Below are positions 10,845 through 21,070 of a stretch of 64,000 nt of DNA, piece by piece (within the stretch, counting starts at the first letter, position 1; the number at the start of each line of letters is the position of its first letter). The stretch is from Porphyra umbilicalis. Lineage: Eukaryota > Rhodophyta > Bangiophyceae > Bangiales > Bangiaceae. The notes under the pieces were generated by a model that did no database searches, was not told the origin of the DNA, and saw nothing but the letters and a program-made list of their open reading frames with translations. The DNA lies in contig KV918831.1 in assembly GCA_002049455.2 (NCBI GenBank), positions 124,001-188,000 of the forward strand, written 5' to 3'. The position numbers and the translations under genes are program-made.

Positions 10845-12611
10845 GGCGGGTGGGGAGGAGGGGGAGAACGTAACACAAGCGGTCACTGGCCGTCGCACTC
10901 GGTCCGTCGGCAGTTGGCTGATCGTCGCTTGGGGCTGCCCTCTGTCTCTCGACAATCGAAAGAATGGCTTGCATGTCCCGTTCCCCAGAAGGCGGCCGCC
11001 GACCGAACAGGCCACGCTCGTAGCCCGGCGGCCGGCTTCTGTTTTCCGCCTCCCTACCCACCCTCACATCCCTCCACCAGCGCTCTCCACCATCGCCCTC
11101 CACAAGCGCCACAGCCAGTGCCCTGCACAGATTCGACCAAGACGTACCAGCAACTAAATGCCCGCCTCTTGCAGGCAGGTACGCCCGTAGCCCGGCGGTC
11201 GCTCTTCCGCCAGCCGCCACACCACCGCGTGCTCAGGGGCCACCGCTAGCCGTACACGGCAGGGAATGGCATTGGAACCACCGCACCTACCGCGTGCCCG
11301 GAAAGCGGCCGTTGCGCTCGGGCCCGCCTTGCTGGCGTGAGCGCCCGCACTGCAAACGACAATGACAATCACAGATCCTCGTAGCGCCGAGCGAGAGAAA
11401 AGGAAGAAGACGCTACGCCATCCACCTGTCGTCGTACGGTAACCTCGAATTAGAACCGCGAAGTCGCGGCCACAACTGCCACAACTACCACTGAACCAAG
11501 TCCCAAAGGTGGCCCCGCTTACAAACCTCTATTAATGCCATGTACGCTGCTTTTGCGTCCCTAAGTGTGTCCCTTGGGACTTTTTACATCGTAAGCCGGG
11601 AGGCTTGGACAATAGGGGAGGTCTCTGCCTCCTCAGGCCGGGGTTTCACAGCACCTCTCGGCACTTTGAGATCCGTTCCTATCGCTTTTCAAGACCCGTA
11701 GCCTCCCTGCCAACCGACACTCGATTCCGCGGTGGGAACGTCCACTGGCCGCCACGTTCGCTGCTCCGCGACGGACCGCTGTCGTCGCCACCGCGACGCC
11801 GCACCGCCACCCGCCGTCACCCTCGCGTCCTGCTCCCGACCACCACCGCCCCCTCCCCCCTCGGCCCTTACTCCCCCGCTCCGCTCACCTCCAGCAGTCG
11901 GTAAGTTGGTAGCAGCCGACGTGGCCGCACTGAAGACGTCCATAGTCACTCCGCTGGCCGCAAGAGCCTGATGCGCTGTCTGGCTGTGGGTGGACGAGCT
12001 GCGATTTGGTAGGTGGCGAGTGGTTGGGGGGACCTTCTTTGTGCCGCTGGCCCACACATGTATTTGTATGCTGGGCAGCTACTCTTGTCTGCTCTTGTCG
12101 TGTTTCTCTGGTCAGTATGCGCGGCCGGGTGGGAGGGTAGGTGGACGGGTGGTGGCATGCTGGTGTCCTACATCTGCTTTCTAACTCTCCCCGCTCGTGT
12201 TGGTTGGTGTGTGCTTTTCGCTCGTTTGCCCTCCTGTTGCCACATTCCGCTCTACGGTCGATTGCGTTTCATCCCTCATGGCCGACCACAAGGCGGCCGT
12301 GAGTGTCGTGGCGTTGACAACCTGCCCCGCCCAAGGTCGTCATCGCGTGGGTGGCGGCGGCCTGTGACAACCTCGGGTGTCGCCGTCACCAGGGCGGGGA
12401 CCCCGAGCTTGAGTGACGTCGACACCTGTAAGGGACGGCGACGACTGCGGCTGTGGCGTCTGCGCTTTGTCGCCCGTCTGCGTACGAAGACTGCCCAGGC
12501 GGCGGCGGCGGGGGCGCTCCCCGCCCACGCCACCCCTCCCACCAACCGCGGCGGTGGCATGACGAGGTTGATGCGCCCCTGCTCCTCCACGCACAACCCC
12601 GACGCCAGCCG

Positions 12612-12992
12612 TCACACACACACGCTCAGGCCGTCGGCGTGGACGACGGCGACCTGCCCCCCGCACGCCGAGGAGGCGACAGAGCCAACGACCCGCTCCC
12701 ATCTGTCAAGGGCGGCGGCCCACTCTTCCGCGGCAACGTGGAGCACGTCGACGCGGCCGCCGGAGAGGGAGATAAGGAGCAGGTGGGTGCTGCCGGCCGG
12801 AGAAAACGCAAGCGCAGCGGATCTGGCGTTGACCAGAAGCGAGTAGTCGGCGGCGAGGCTGTGGTTGCCCGTCACGGTGAGGCGGGTGCGGGAAGGGGGG
12901 GGTGCCAGTGGGGGCGCGGGCGCGCCTGGGGGAGGGGTCCCTGGGAGGGGGTTGCCGGGGGGGGGTGCGCTTGGGGTGGGGGGGCAGGCCAA
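12612..12992 (-). other. possible captured coding fragment (propeller-like)
   Basis: After a Pro-rich start the minus frame reads like ordered protein, with alternating hydrophobic strands (LAFSPAGSTHLLLISLSGG, VDVLHVAAEEWAAALDRWE, ACGGQVAVVHADGLSVCV). The AFSPxGxxLL pattern resembles a WD/beta-propeller blade. It lies inside the transposon and has no obvious start or partner exons, so a captured host-gene fragment is possible. Chance composition in GC-rich DNA is not excluded. Confidence 0.2.
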
Positions 12993-13301
12993 TGCTTGTC
13001 CTCCGTAACTTTGACGGAGTCTGTCGGTTGCGACTTCTGCTGTTGCAGGGTTGGCGGCGGCTCATGGTGGTCGACAGAGAGGGATGTGTCTCACTGTACA
13101 GTACAGTCTGCATTGAATGGATTCGCCATACACCACGACCTCGCGCAAATGTCGTTGTTATGCACCGGTCTCATATTTTCGGTCGTGGGGGAAGAAGCCC
13201 AAGGAATCCCTCACTAGGATCAAGACGAATCGAACATTTCAAAAGAAATGGCACAGTATAAATATGCAGAATGCAGCCGAGTGCCAAACCGCGAGGAAAT
13301 C

Positions 13302-13426
13302 GCATGGGTGGCCTAGTGGTAGAAGAGGCCCCTGACGTGTAAGACGTAAGCGTGGGCCATAGTGCCCACGGTCCGAAAATTGGGGGCTCGATTCCCTGCA
13401 ATCACCTGGTTTATTTATTTTTTTTT
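13302..13426 (+). ncRNA. tRNA-like pol III unit (SINE head or tRNA pseudogene)
   Basis: An A-box-like TGGCCTAGTGG lies at 13309, a B-box-like GGCTCGATTCC at 13385 and a T-run terminator at 13418-13426. Between the boxes is a 7-bp stem (CGTGGGC/GCCCACG, 13351-13370) like the long variable arm of class II (Leu/Ser) tRNAs. The acceptor and T stems pair poorly and there are extra bases before the T arm, so a functional tRNA is unlikely. I favour a SINE or tRNA-derived relic. Confidence 0.4.
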
Positions 13427-13477
13427 GAGCCGCGGCGACAAGGATGCCCGTTCAGCACGTTTTGCTTCTTGGCTACG

Positions 13478-13558
13478 GTTGCTGGTGGTATTCCATATCT
13501 TTCCGTTGCTGGTGGTATTCCATATCTTTCCGTTGCTGGTGGTATTCCATGTCTTTCC
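13478..13558. repeat. three tandem 27-bp repeats
   Basis: Units GTTGCTGGTGGTATTCC… start at 13478, 13505 and 13532. The third differs by one base (CATGTC for CATATC). Confidence 0.95.
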
Positions 13559-15103
13559 CGACACTGGACTGACGATGCCTTCGTGTTGCTCAAGCTCCCC
13601 ACACTTTCTCACCGCACGCATCCTGCCGCCGTGCTCTCCGAGGCCGGCCCAAGCGCGGCGGTATAGCCACCGCCCCCTACATAGTGAACCGCGCCGACGC
13701 TGGTGCGGCGACGGCTGCGGTGAAGGCGGTGGCGGCGTTGACCCAGAATGGGCGCCGAGCGCCCGCATGTCGCCCACGGGCGTCGTTGGCGCCCGCCACC
13801 CGCGCGGTGCCGACGCCAGGAGCCCCCCCAAATCCACCAGAGGGAGGACGGCTGCCCAAGGGTGACCGGAACGCCGCCTTTCGGGAGCGCGGCGGCGACT
13901 GTGGCGAAAAGGAGGAGGATGAGCCGCCCCCCGCCGACGCGCCGGCCAAGAGAAATGCCCCTCTTGGGTCCTGCAGGTCTTTGCCACCGCCGTGATCCCA
14001 CAGGCACAGCGTGGAAGCGGTAGTACAGCCCAGGCCATCAATGGAAGAATCGCAAATGTAACAGGCAGCAGGATATCCAGGGCGTCCTAAAACACAGTCA
14101 TGAGAGATAGCAACCGTCAGCAACAGTCCACCAGCCCTGCCAGCGCTCTACAAGCTCATCCGACCATTGTACCCCGTCACTATGCTCCGAGCCACAGATA
14201 AACTGCGCTCCTCCACACGCACAGAGGATCCAGGAGCGATAGGCTCCGACATGGGTGACGGCTCAGGAGGGGGGAGGCACGGGGCGACACCACGCGGCAG
14301 GGAGGGACCTTCCGGGTGCCGTGTCGGGGAGGGCGTCAACATCCGCGGGCCACCATGATGGGGCGAGGATTCAGCGGAACAACCACGGCCGCGCTGCCCC
14401 GTAGCAGCCGGTGGCGACTGCTATCACGACACCCATGCAGTGTCGCTCGCCGCTGGCGCCCGCCACCCACGTCATGGCCAGCCTTGCAGGGGGGAGGGGC
14501 GCTCGAGAGGGCGCTGGGGAGGACGTTGACGGTGTTTACGGTCTTGGCGATGGTGACGATAGCGGTGGGGACGATGGAGGGGTTGGAGACGGCGATGGGG
14601 ACGATAGCGGTGGGGACGATCGAGGGGTCGGGGACGGCGATGGCCGTCCGTCGTGTGTGTGAAGCGGTGACGGAAATTGTCAGTATCGGCAACCGACGCG
14701 TTGGGTTCTGGCTCATTCATTCGGAAAAGCGATGGGTACGCCCCATAAAATGCGCTGGCCGACCGTAAACATTCATGCGGGGCTCCCTGTATGGCCGAAC
14801 TTTTCCCGCCCGTCCCCTGAAGCGTGCCCACGGAGGAGAGATTAGGTCCAAGCCTGCGAATGAGGCCTGTAGTGCGGTTAGATATGTTAACGAGGCTCGC
14901 GGGATGCACCAAATCGCCACGGAGCGGACGGGGAGTTTCAAGGACATGCCCCAATGGCATTGACCAATTGAGCGGCCGCAGTGTCAATGTCTGCTACGCA
15001 CCGCTGTTGGTGGTGCGCGTGCAGCGGATCGTCGTGCCCCGACTGCTGTCTTTCCTCCCTGTCTCACACACGCCGGACCCCCCCCTCCCCCACCATCCCG
15101 GCC

Positions 15104-18100
15104 ATGCCGGACTCCCCCACGGACGACGATGACCTGACCGACGCCTCTTCCGCATCGTCGGAGAGCAGCGGTGCAGCGCCGACTCACCCCTCCGTCGATT
15201 TTCGTGGGGCCGCCCTGGTGCGGAAGCGCAACGAGCGCGGCCAGTACACCTCCGGCAGCCAAGGCCGGCGCAGGTGTCAGGCGCCAGCTTTTCGGGTCGT
15301 CGAGGTGGAGGGCGTCGAGCCGCCAGCCTGCTCGGCGGCAGCCACCAATGCCCACCCGTCGGGCTGTGCAGCCGCAATCCGCTGCGCCGCCCACCGCGGC
15401 ACACAGTGTCGACGCTGGATCATCCGCGGGCCACTGTCGGGCTGTTCGGATGATGTGGAGCGCCTATCAGCGGTCGTGGTCGTCAGAGCGGCGGCCTGGA
15501 TGCCGCCCCTCGAGGTCTACGTGCGGGCTCTGTCGCACTTGGTATTTGCCATGTATGGCTCCCGTGCTGATGCCATTCAGTCGGTCGCTTTCGTCGCGTC
15601 GGCGTGCGCTCAGGAAGCTGGTGGGTGGCATACGGGGGAGGCGTGGTCTTCCTTTCGGGGGCTGGGCGAAGGACAGGCCTTGAGCTCGGAGGACCTGCAA
15701 GACGTTGCGAGGCGCGCGGCGACGGCCACTGCGACAAGCCGCTCGGCGGTCGCGCACGGCCACGTGTCATTTGTGCAGCGGCGCGACGTGACAGCCGACC
15801 CCGTCTACTTAGCCGCCACGAGGGCGGCAAAGCGGCGGGCGTCGCGGGTCGGCGCCCGCACCTACAAGCGAAAGGGCGAGGAGGCTGCCCGCGGCCGGTG
15901 GGCGCAGCTGCTGCGGGACGGACACTCGGCTGGCTCCGTGGCGCGCACTCGTGCGTGGGTGGAGCTCGTCCACCGAGGCGACCGAAGTGGCCGCTCCCGC
16001 GCCGGCCGGCTGAGGCTATCACACGGCCTCTCGCAGATGCATCTGTTCCCGACACGCGCGGAGCTGCGGGAGGAGCGGCGTGTCGCATTTGAGCGAGATG
16101 GCGTCGGCCACTTTTTCTTCACGCGAGCGGTAATGGGGGGGCTCCTGCGATGGGACTACATTGGTGGCAGCGGCGCGGCGGGTGTACGGCGGTACCAGAA
16201 CCGATGGGGGCAGCAGAGGCGCCTTAAGAGCCCCGCCAACACCTACTGGGAGGACGCCGGCGCGACGGGCGGCACCGGTGTTGAGGTCCGTGGCGGGAGC
16301 GAGGAGGTCGTGTCGGAGGACGAAGACGGGGGCATCTTCTTTTTCAACGCCAGCGCCGAGACGGAGGGGTGCTACGCGGAGGTGCCGGACGACCCGAAGG
16401 CGCTGGCGGCGCTGCAGGTGCACGCCGAGTCCTACTTGGAGGACCTCGATGGGGGCAGCCCCCTCAAGATTTTGGCGGTCGCCTTTGACGTGCAAGAGGC
16501 GCTCCAGTTGGCCATTGACCAGGCGGCGGTCGCCGGGGCCACCGTCTCCCGGATTGCCACCGCTTCGCCGGCGGTCTTGACGTTTGCAGCTGACGGAGGG
16601 ACCATCAAGCGGCGGCAGCTGACCGCCCTCACAGTCTCTTTGTCGTCGCCCTTGCTCGCGCACGGGCGGACAAACCTGACCCCCGTCGCGTACGTGCTCT
16701 CGGGGGAGAAAGTCGTCGACCGCGGCCTGTGGGCGTTTGTGCGGGACACCCTCAAGACGCTCGTCCAGCACACGTTCACTGTGGCTGCCACGCCCGAGGT
16801 GGAAGGATCCCAGGCACTTCAGAGCGTCGACGCCTGCGGCGGGCGCCGACCCCTGCGGCTCTGCCCCACCATTTCTGTCTGCGGTAGGTCAGCGAGCCCA
16901 TGGAGGGTACGAGCAGGGTGTGGGGGGCGCCGCCACGGGGCGTGTACTGGGCCGGGCGGGGAGCACGCTTTCCAGCGACGGAAACTAACGTCGGCCAAAG
17001 CGCGATGTCAGGTACCCTTTTCCTGCTTAACGCCACGTGCCCCCCCCCCCCCCCCACCACCTCTTCCCCCCCTCCGCCCTCCCTCACTTATCGCAGCCGA
17101 CTTCTCCATGGGACACATCCTTTGGGGTCTGACCGGCGGCAGCGACGCCGGCCGCTGCCCTATCAGCGCCTTGTGTCGGCTGTCGACCTTTTTGCGGCTG
17201 AGCCGTAACGTCTCATCAAACCAAGACCGCACCGTCGCTGTCGTCGGCGGCCAGTGGGAGCTAGCGGTGTGGGCGCTAGCAAACTTTTCCGTCCGCCACC
17301 ACGCTGACGTGACGATTTTCGGCGGCGAGCTGTACACGACCTGCACGATGTGCAAGCGTCTCGTCCCCTACTCCTCCGAGCCGGTGGAGGACAGCGGCAT
17401 CGTCTACTGTCGGGGAGCCCACTGCCTGGCGGCAGACGTGCCGCTACACGTCGGGCGCTCGATCGCTATGACGACGATGACCGAGTGCTTCAACGGCTTC
17501 CGTCGCCTGGCCGGCGGCGTGTGCGGCTACCCGCCCCTGCGCGGCGCCCCCGTGTCCCTCCAACTGCCCGTGCTGCACTGCACGGGCAATTACGCCAAGC
17601 GGGTGGTGCTGTTTATATTGGCGTGCCAACCCGCAGGCCTACACGACAAGGCCAGACGGGTCCTTCTCGCCATCTCTGGCAAGGGCTCGATGGGCAGCCT
17701 CTACCTGCGGGAGTTTCGGGAGCTGGTCGCTGCTGCTGTCGTCCACCCCGCCGTGTTCAGCAACTCTCTCGACCCGGCGTTTTCCATCCTCCTGCAGCTG
17801 ACGCAGTTGATGAACGCCGCGTGGCGGGGCGCCCTGACGGGCCCGGGCGCCGCCGTGCGGGAGGGCTCGGCCGCCGCCGCGCAACTGGCTGCGTCCCTGC
17901 TAGGGCCCCTGTGGGAGGACGTGAAGCCGCTGGACCCGGTCACCAAGGACGCCAAGGTGTCAACCCTCTACCTGCACGCCCCTATTGTGCACGTGCGGGG
18001 GCAAAGCGGGGCGGCGCGCGCCGAGGTGGCCTTCGTGTCGGACGACAATATGGAGGGCCACATCCGCGGCGTCGGGCGCTACTTGCACAATCACAGCAAC

Positions 18101-19168
18101 AACGCGTCGCCAGCGGAGCTCCTCTCCAACATGGCGGCGGTGCAAAAGGCGACCATTGGCTTTTCTACCCCGCGCTCACACCCCTCCTCCCTCGTCTTCA
18201 CGAAGGTCGTCCGCGTGTGCCGATGCTGGAAGGCGTTCGGGCGCGACGGGCCAGCCGACGTAGAGGCCGTGCGCGCGCTGGCCCGCGACGACGCGGCGCT
18301 AGAGCTGGAGGAGCTCCGTGGCGGCGACGAGTTGCGAATCACCCTCGCGCCTCTTCGAGCGGCCGTCGACGCGAATGGCGCGGCGCGGTTCCGCCCCGAC
18401 GGCACGAGGGTCCTCGGAAAAAAGGAGGCCCTCCGACGTGGCCTGCGAGTACGGCAGCGGGAAATTTGTGTCTGCGTGTGTGGTCGGCTGCAGGGCCGGC
18501 CGAAGAGTGCAATAGTAGAGCTCGCCGCCGCCCGCAGAGCCGCTGCCGTGCGCGCCGCCGTGGCGGCCGCCGCGACAGGGACAGCTGGAGCTGACGGCCA
18601 GAGCGCATACGCTGAGGGAGAGGGCGGACGGACGGCGGGAGCGTCATCTAGCGCTGGCGTAGCTGCGGCCCTTGCGCCGGCCGCCTCGGCGGACGGCGGC
18701 GGCGCGTCGGGGGCGGGCACGGACCAGGTCCCTACTCCCGCACCGTCGTTGCCGCAAGGGTCGACCACGGCGTCGTCCGCTGGCACCGCCCCGGTCGACA
18801 ATACCAGCCGATCGAGGCGGCGGGCGCTGCTCGCGTCGCTGCCTTCCTTCTTCCCCCCCCCTGCCTTGCTGCCGCTGGTTTTCCCCGACCCCGCGGTATA
18901 CAGCGCGTGCGACGCGGCAGCACCCCTCCCTGGCGCCGCCGCGCGCTTGTCGGTGGAAGTGGACAGGCAGCTGCTCGAGCAGGTGGCCATCCTCCGGCTC
19001 TTCCGGCAGCGCACCAAGACGTACGAGTTTTCCAAGTGGGCAACGAGTGGCACCGTCAACGGGGTGGACATCTGCGAGGCGGCCGTGGCGCTGCTTCGCC
19101 GTCTGAAAGGCGTCCGCGCGGCACGAGAGGAGTGGGGTGAGGCTGGTGGACACCCGGTAGATGCGTGA
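15104..19168 (+). CDS. large RNase-H-like transposase candidate of the CACTA-like element
   Basis: Join of 15104-16883 and 17097-19168, about 1,283 aa. The first Met of the acidic MPDSPTDDDD start is preferred over the upstream in-frame Met. The N-terminal 400 residues are Arg/Ala-rich with several basic patches. A core follows: a strand ending AADGGT (D497), then after about 100 residues CADFSMGHIL (D595) and GRCPISALC (C614/C620), then CTMC…CRGAHC (C676, C679, C698, C703), a zinc-ribbon-like pair. Later come a helical block (LPVLHCTGNYAKRVV, GKGSMGSLYLREF) and an Ala-rich low-complexity region near 1,060-1,150. The D…D…C-P order and the LH…G helix resemble DDE/RNase-H enzymes of the EnSpm group and related unclassified metazoan proteins. 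I cannot name the exact family or the third acidic residue. It is the only large candidate for mobilising the element. Confidence 0.65.
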   Translation: MPDSPTDDDDLTDASSASSESSGAAPTHPSVDFRGAALVRKRNERGQYTSGSQGRRRCQAPAFRVVEVEGVEPPACSAAATNAHPSGCAAAIRCAAHRGTQCRRWIIRGPLSGCSDDVERLSAVVVVRAAAWMPPLEVYVRALSHLVFAMYGSRADAIQSVAFVASACAQEAGGWHTGEAWSSFRGLGEGQALSSEDLQDVARRAATATATSRSAVAHGHVSFVQRRDVTADPVYLAATRAAKRRASRVGARTYKRKGEEAARGRWAQLLRDGHSAGSVARTRAWVELVHRGDRSGRSRAGRLRLSHGLSQMHLFPTRAELREERRVAFERDGVGHFFFTRAVMGGLLRWDYIGGSGAAGVRRYQNRWGQQRRLKSPANTYWEDAGATGGTGVEVRGGSEEVVSEDEDGGIFFFNASAETEGCYAEVPDDPKALAALQVHAESYLEDLDGGSPLKILAVAFDVQEALQLAIDQAAVAGATVSRIATASPAVLTFAADGGTIKRRQLTALTVSLSSPLLAHGRTNLTPVAYVLSGEKVVDRGLWAFVRDTLKTLVQHTFTVAATPEVEGSQALQSVDACGGRRPLRLCPTISVCGRSASPWRVRAGCGGRRHGACTGPGGEHAFQRRKLTSAKARCQVPFSCLTPRAPPPPPPPLPPLRPPSLIAADFSMGHILWGLTGGSDAGRCPISALCRLSTFLRLSRNVSSNQDRTVAVVGGQWELAVWALANFSVRHHADVTIFGGELYTTCTMCKRLVPYSSEPVEDSGIVYCRGAHCLAADVPLHVGRSIAMTTMTECFNGFRRLAGGVCGYPPLRGAPVSLQLPVLHCTGNYAKRVVLFILACQPAGLHDKARRVLLAISGKGSMGSLYLREFRELVAAAVVHPAVFSNSLDPAFSILLQLTQLMNAAWRGALTGPGAAVREGSAAAAQLAASLLGPLWEDVKPLDPVTKDAKVSTLYLHAPIVHVRGQSGAARAEVAFVSDDNMEGHIRGVGRYLHNHSNNASPAELLSNMAAVQKATIGFSTPRSHPSSLVFTKVVRVCRCWKAFGRDGPADVEAVRALARDDAALELEELRGGDELRITLAPLRAAVDANGAARFRPDGTRVLGKKEALRRGLRVRQREICVCVCGRLQGRPKSAIVELAAARRAAAVRAAVAAAATGTAGADGQSAYAEGEGGRTAGASSSAGVAAALAPAASADGGGASGAGTDQVPTPAPSLPQGSTTASSAGTAPVDNTSRSRRRALLASLPSFFPPPALLPLVFPDPAVYSACDAAAPLPGAAARLSVEVDRQLLEQVAILRLFRQRTKTYEFSKWATSGTVNGVDICEAAVALLRRLKGVRAAREEWGEAGGHPVDA
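16884..17096 (+). other. 213-nt intron that keeps the frame open when unspliced
   Basis: Donor GTAGGT follows GTCTGCG. A long C-rich polypyrimidine tract and TTATCGCAG precede CCGACTTC. Removal joins …SVC to ADFSMG in phase 1. The length is a multiple of three with no stop, so an unspliced reading frame also exists. Confidence 0.75.
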
Positions 19169-19769
19169 CTGGTTAGGTTGGACGGAACGCGGGGGGCGAA
19201 AGAGCGCTGGGGCGGCCGCGGCAGCCTGGGGGGGGCGGATGGGGGGGTGTGGCGTGGCTGATGGGAGCATAGTGAGAGTGAATGGGCGCGCTTGTCGCGC
19301 TTCCAGTAGCAAAATGCCGGCGCCGCGCCGGGCGCCGGGCGCCCGCTCAATGTGCGTCGATTGGATACAGGCACGCTGCATCGGGCTGTACCGATGTGGT
19401 GCAACCGGTGTCGGGCTCGTGCACGAACATTGCACCGGCTTGTATTGAATGTCGGCACACTTGGTGCAAGATCTCTGCACGAATCCGCACAGATCTCGTG
19501 CAAGCTGCTTGCACGAAAGCAGTGTCCCAGATACAAGTTTCTGGATGCAAGAAACACGTTTACGGCCGCTATCGGTGAGCAAAACGACGGACAGGGCTCG
19601 TTTTTTATAGACTCACATGCACCTCTTCTGCGGTGCGAACGGTGCCAAAATGGGCTCTGGGCACCGTTTTGCGCGCCCAGGAGTCCCCCTTTGTACGGCG
19701 CTTGTACGAGAAAAAGGCCCTCAGAGGGTCGGAATCGACACCTTGCACCAACCGGTGCAAGCCAGATAC
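19169..19769. repeat. right subterminal region rich in TGCAC/GTGCA motifs
   Basis: Dense copies of TTGCACGA, GTGCAAG, TTGCACC and GATACAAG in both orientations mirror the left subterminal region. No gene seen. Confidence 0.65.
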
Positions 19770-19818
19770 AAGCAAATTTAAGTTCTTCCAGGTACCTGGT
19801 CTAAGATCTACTGTGCTG
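19770..19818 (-). repeat. right terminal inverted repeat plus target duplication CTG
   Basis: The terminus reads …TGGTCTAAGATCTACTGTG, ending at 19815, followed by CTG. It is the inverted counterpart of the left end at 8285. Confidence 0.85.
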
Positions 19819-20013
19819 GCGCGCCCGTAGAAATTTCATGCGGCCAGGATGCCGCCTTCGTTTCTGCCACCTGGCCAATCAGCAGGCTGAAATGTTTGTG
19901 CGCGCTTTGTGGCCACTTTGGGGCACCCCCTGCACGGTACCTCTGGCGGCGGTGGGCGCTGGCGAATCTCGGGGGCCGTGCACGGGGTTGCTGGGGCCCC
20001 CTGGCGCGCCGGG
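19816..20013. repeat. right part of the array of about 180-bp units (end of copy 3 and copy 4)
   Basis: GGCGCGCC…TTCATGC at 19819-19841 completes the unit interrupted at 8284. A fourth unit starts GGCCAGGATG at 19842 and ends at GGCGCGCC near 20010, with the same CCACCTGGCCAATCAG and CCCTGCACGG landmarks. Confidence 0.92.
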
Positions 20014-20660
20014 ATTACAGTGCTGCCAAGCGTCATCCGCAACTGTACGCAAATCAACGAACAGATCCACCGACAATACAGAAACACGTTCCGCTGGCTG
20101 TCGTAAAAATATTTTGATACTTCAAATCGGGCTCGACTTTTTCTTCTCTCAGAGAATACTTTGAATCCGTCCACTTCGTTCCAAGATCAGGTGATTCCAA
20201 GGTTTCCATGTGCCGACTGGGTCTGACACGGTGGACGACCTGCCCCGCGCGTCGCATCAGGCGGCAAGCACCAGAACGCCGCCCGTTTTAGCAACTTATC
20301 AAAACCTGTTAATTCACTCTCATTGCCTTGTTCGGATGAAATTGCAGGACAATCTAAAGTCTGTTCCATGAACGGGGCGCAGTGCCTACTGGTAGATAAT
20401 TTTAAGCCTCTGGAAGGGCCCTGGAGAGGCTCACTGATGTGTAATATGCTTGTGTGGATCCAAAATGATTCACAAGGGGTCCATATTATGTTTTCGATCA
20501 TGTGTCTGATCCAGATGGGTCAGGGTTACGGGTTTGTGGGCCAGGGTTTTACCCCTGTGCGTAGGTCAATGCCGGCGATGCAGGCTCCTCAGCAGCCGAT
20601 TCCAGGCCCTACGGAAGGGCATGCTCCTCATTCCTGTTTGCTTCCCACCTCTGACCGAGG

Positions 20661-20738
20661 TGGCGTCCTGCTGGCGACTGGTCCTCTTGCTAGCAACTGC
20701 AGTGGCTGGCAAGAGGACCAGTCGCCAGCAGGACGCCA
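20661..20738. repeat. perfect 30-bp inverted repeat, 18-nt loop
   Basis: TGGCGTCCTGCTGGCGACTG… at 20661-20690 is matched without error by its reverse complement at 20709-20738. The 18-nt spacer is itself nearly palindromic around CTGCAG, so almost the whole 78 bp can fold. Confidence 0.95.
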
Positions 20739-20739
20739 T

Positions 20740-20767
20740 GGTGGAGCCAGCAGCTACTGGCTCCACC
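20740..20767. repeat. second perfect 11-bp hairpin
   Basis: GGTGGAGCCAG (20740-20750) and CTGGCTCCACC (20757-20767) flank CAGCTA, one base after the large hairpin. Confidence 0.9.
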
Positions 20768-20833
20768 AGCCGGCAACAGCCTCGCAGCCGCACTGGTCTG
20801 TCACCAGTGGCCGCGTTCTTACCCATCCAGCCC

Positions 20834-21070
20834 CGCTGTCGGAGCTGACTCAGCAGCTGCCCGACTGACGCTGCATTCGTTTCGGTTGCTACGCACAGTC
20901 CCGTAGCCGGCCCCACCGACCGCTGCCCTGGCCGCACCCGCAGCCCCAAGCATACAGAAGAACAGAAACAGTACCTTGGCTGTTTACGTAAGAGCGGACC
21001 TCCAGCAAACGGCAGCAGACACGCATGGTCAGAAAGACTGGAAGAGAGAGAAAGCGAAAGTAGGTTCTGG
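20834..21070. repeat. diverged direct duplication, copy 1
   Basis: Shares CCCGACTG…CTGATTCGTTT-like sequence, a GTTTACGTAAGAGCGGACC word and a GGTCAGAAAGACTGGAAGAGAGA word, in the same order, with 21548-21845. Offset grows from about 714 to 775 bp through indels. Confidence 0.6.

Larger units (their letters stand above)
10845..15103. other. internal transposon region without a confident gene
   Basis: GC-rich DNA between the divergent genes. It holds the possible captured coding piece at 12612-12992, a pol III-like unit at 13302-13426 and a 27-bp tandem triplet at 13478-13558. Near 14520-14660 is a GGGGACGAT-type short imperfect repeat. Other frames look like composition effects. Confidence 0.4.
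8285..19815 (+). mobile_element. CACTA-like DNA transposon, 11,531 bp, with 3-bp target duplication
   Basis: The left end reads CACAGTGGGGCTTAGACCA. The reverse complement of the right end reads CACAGTAGATCTTAGACCA, and similarity continues through CCTGGAAGA. The flanks are CTG at 8282-8284 and CTG at 19816-19818. Removing the element with one CTG rebuilds an ordinary unit of the surrounding array, so both ends are fixed to the base. CACNG termini, a 3-bp duplication and motif-rich subterminal regions are the marks of CACTA/EnSpm-type elements. It carries two divergently oriented genes (minus 8851-10844, plus 15104-19168) separated by about 4.3 kb with no clear gene. Assignment to CACTA rather than a related superfamily is inference. 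Confidence 0.85.

Noticed and set aside
12013-13261. Plus-strand frames of 120-280 codons
   Set aside because: Mutually overlapping with Arg/Thr/Ser-rich content; the only ordered-looking translation in the area is on the minus strand at 12612-12992.
18091-19582. Minus-strand frames of 300-490 codons opposite the transposase
   Set aside because: Antisense shadow of the plus-strand coding region, Ser/Arg/Pro-rich, extending into subterminal repeats.
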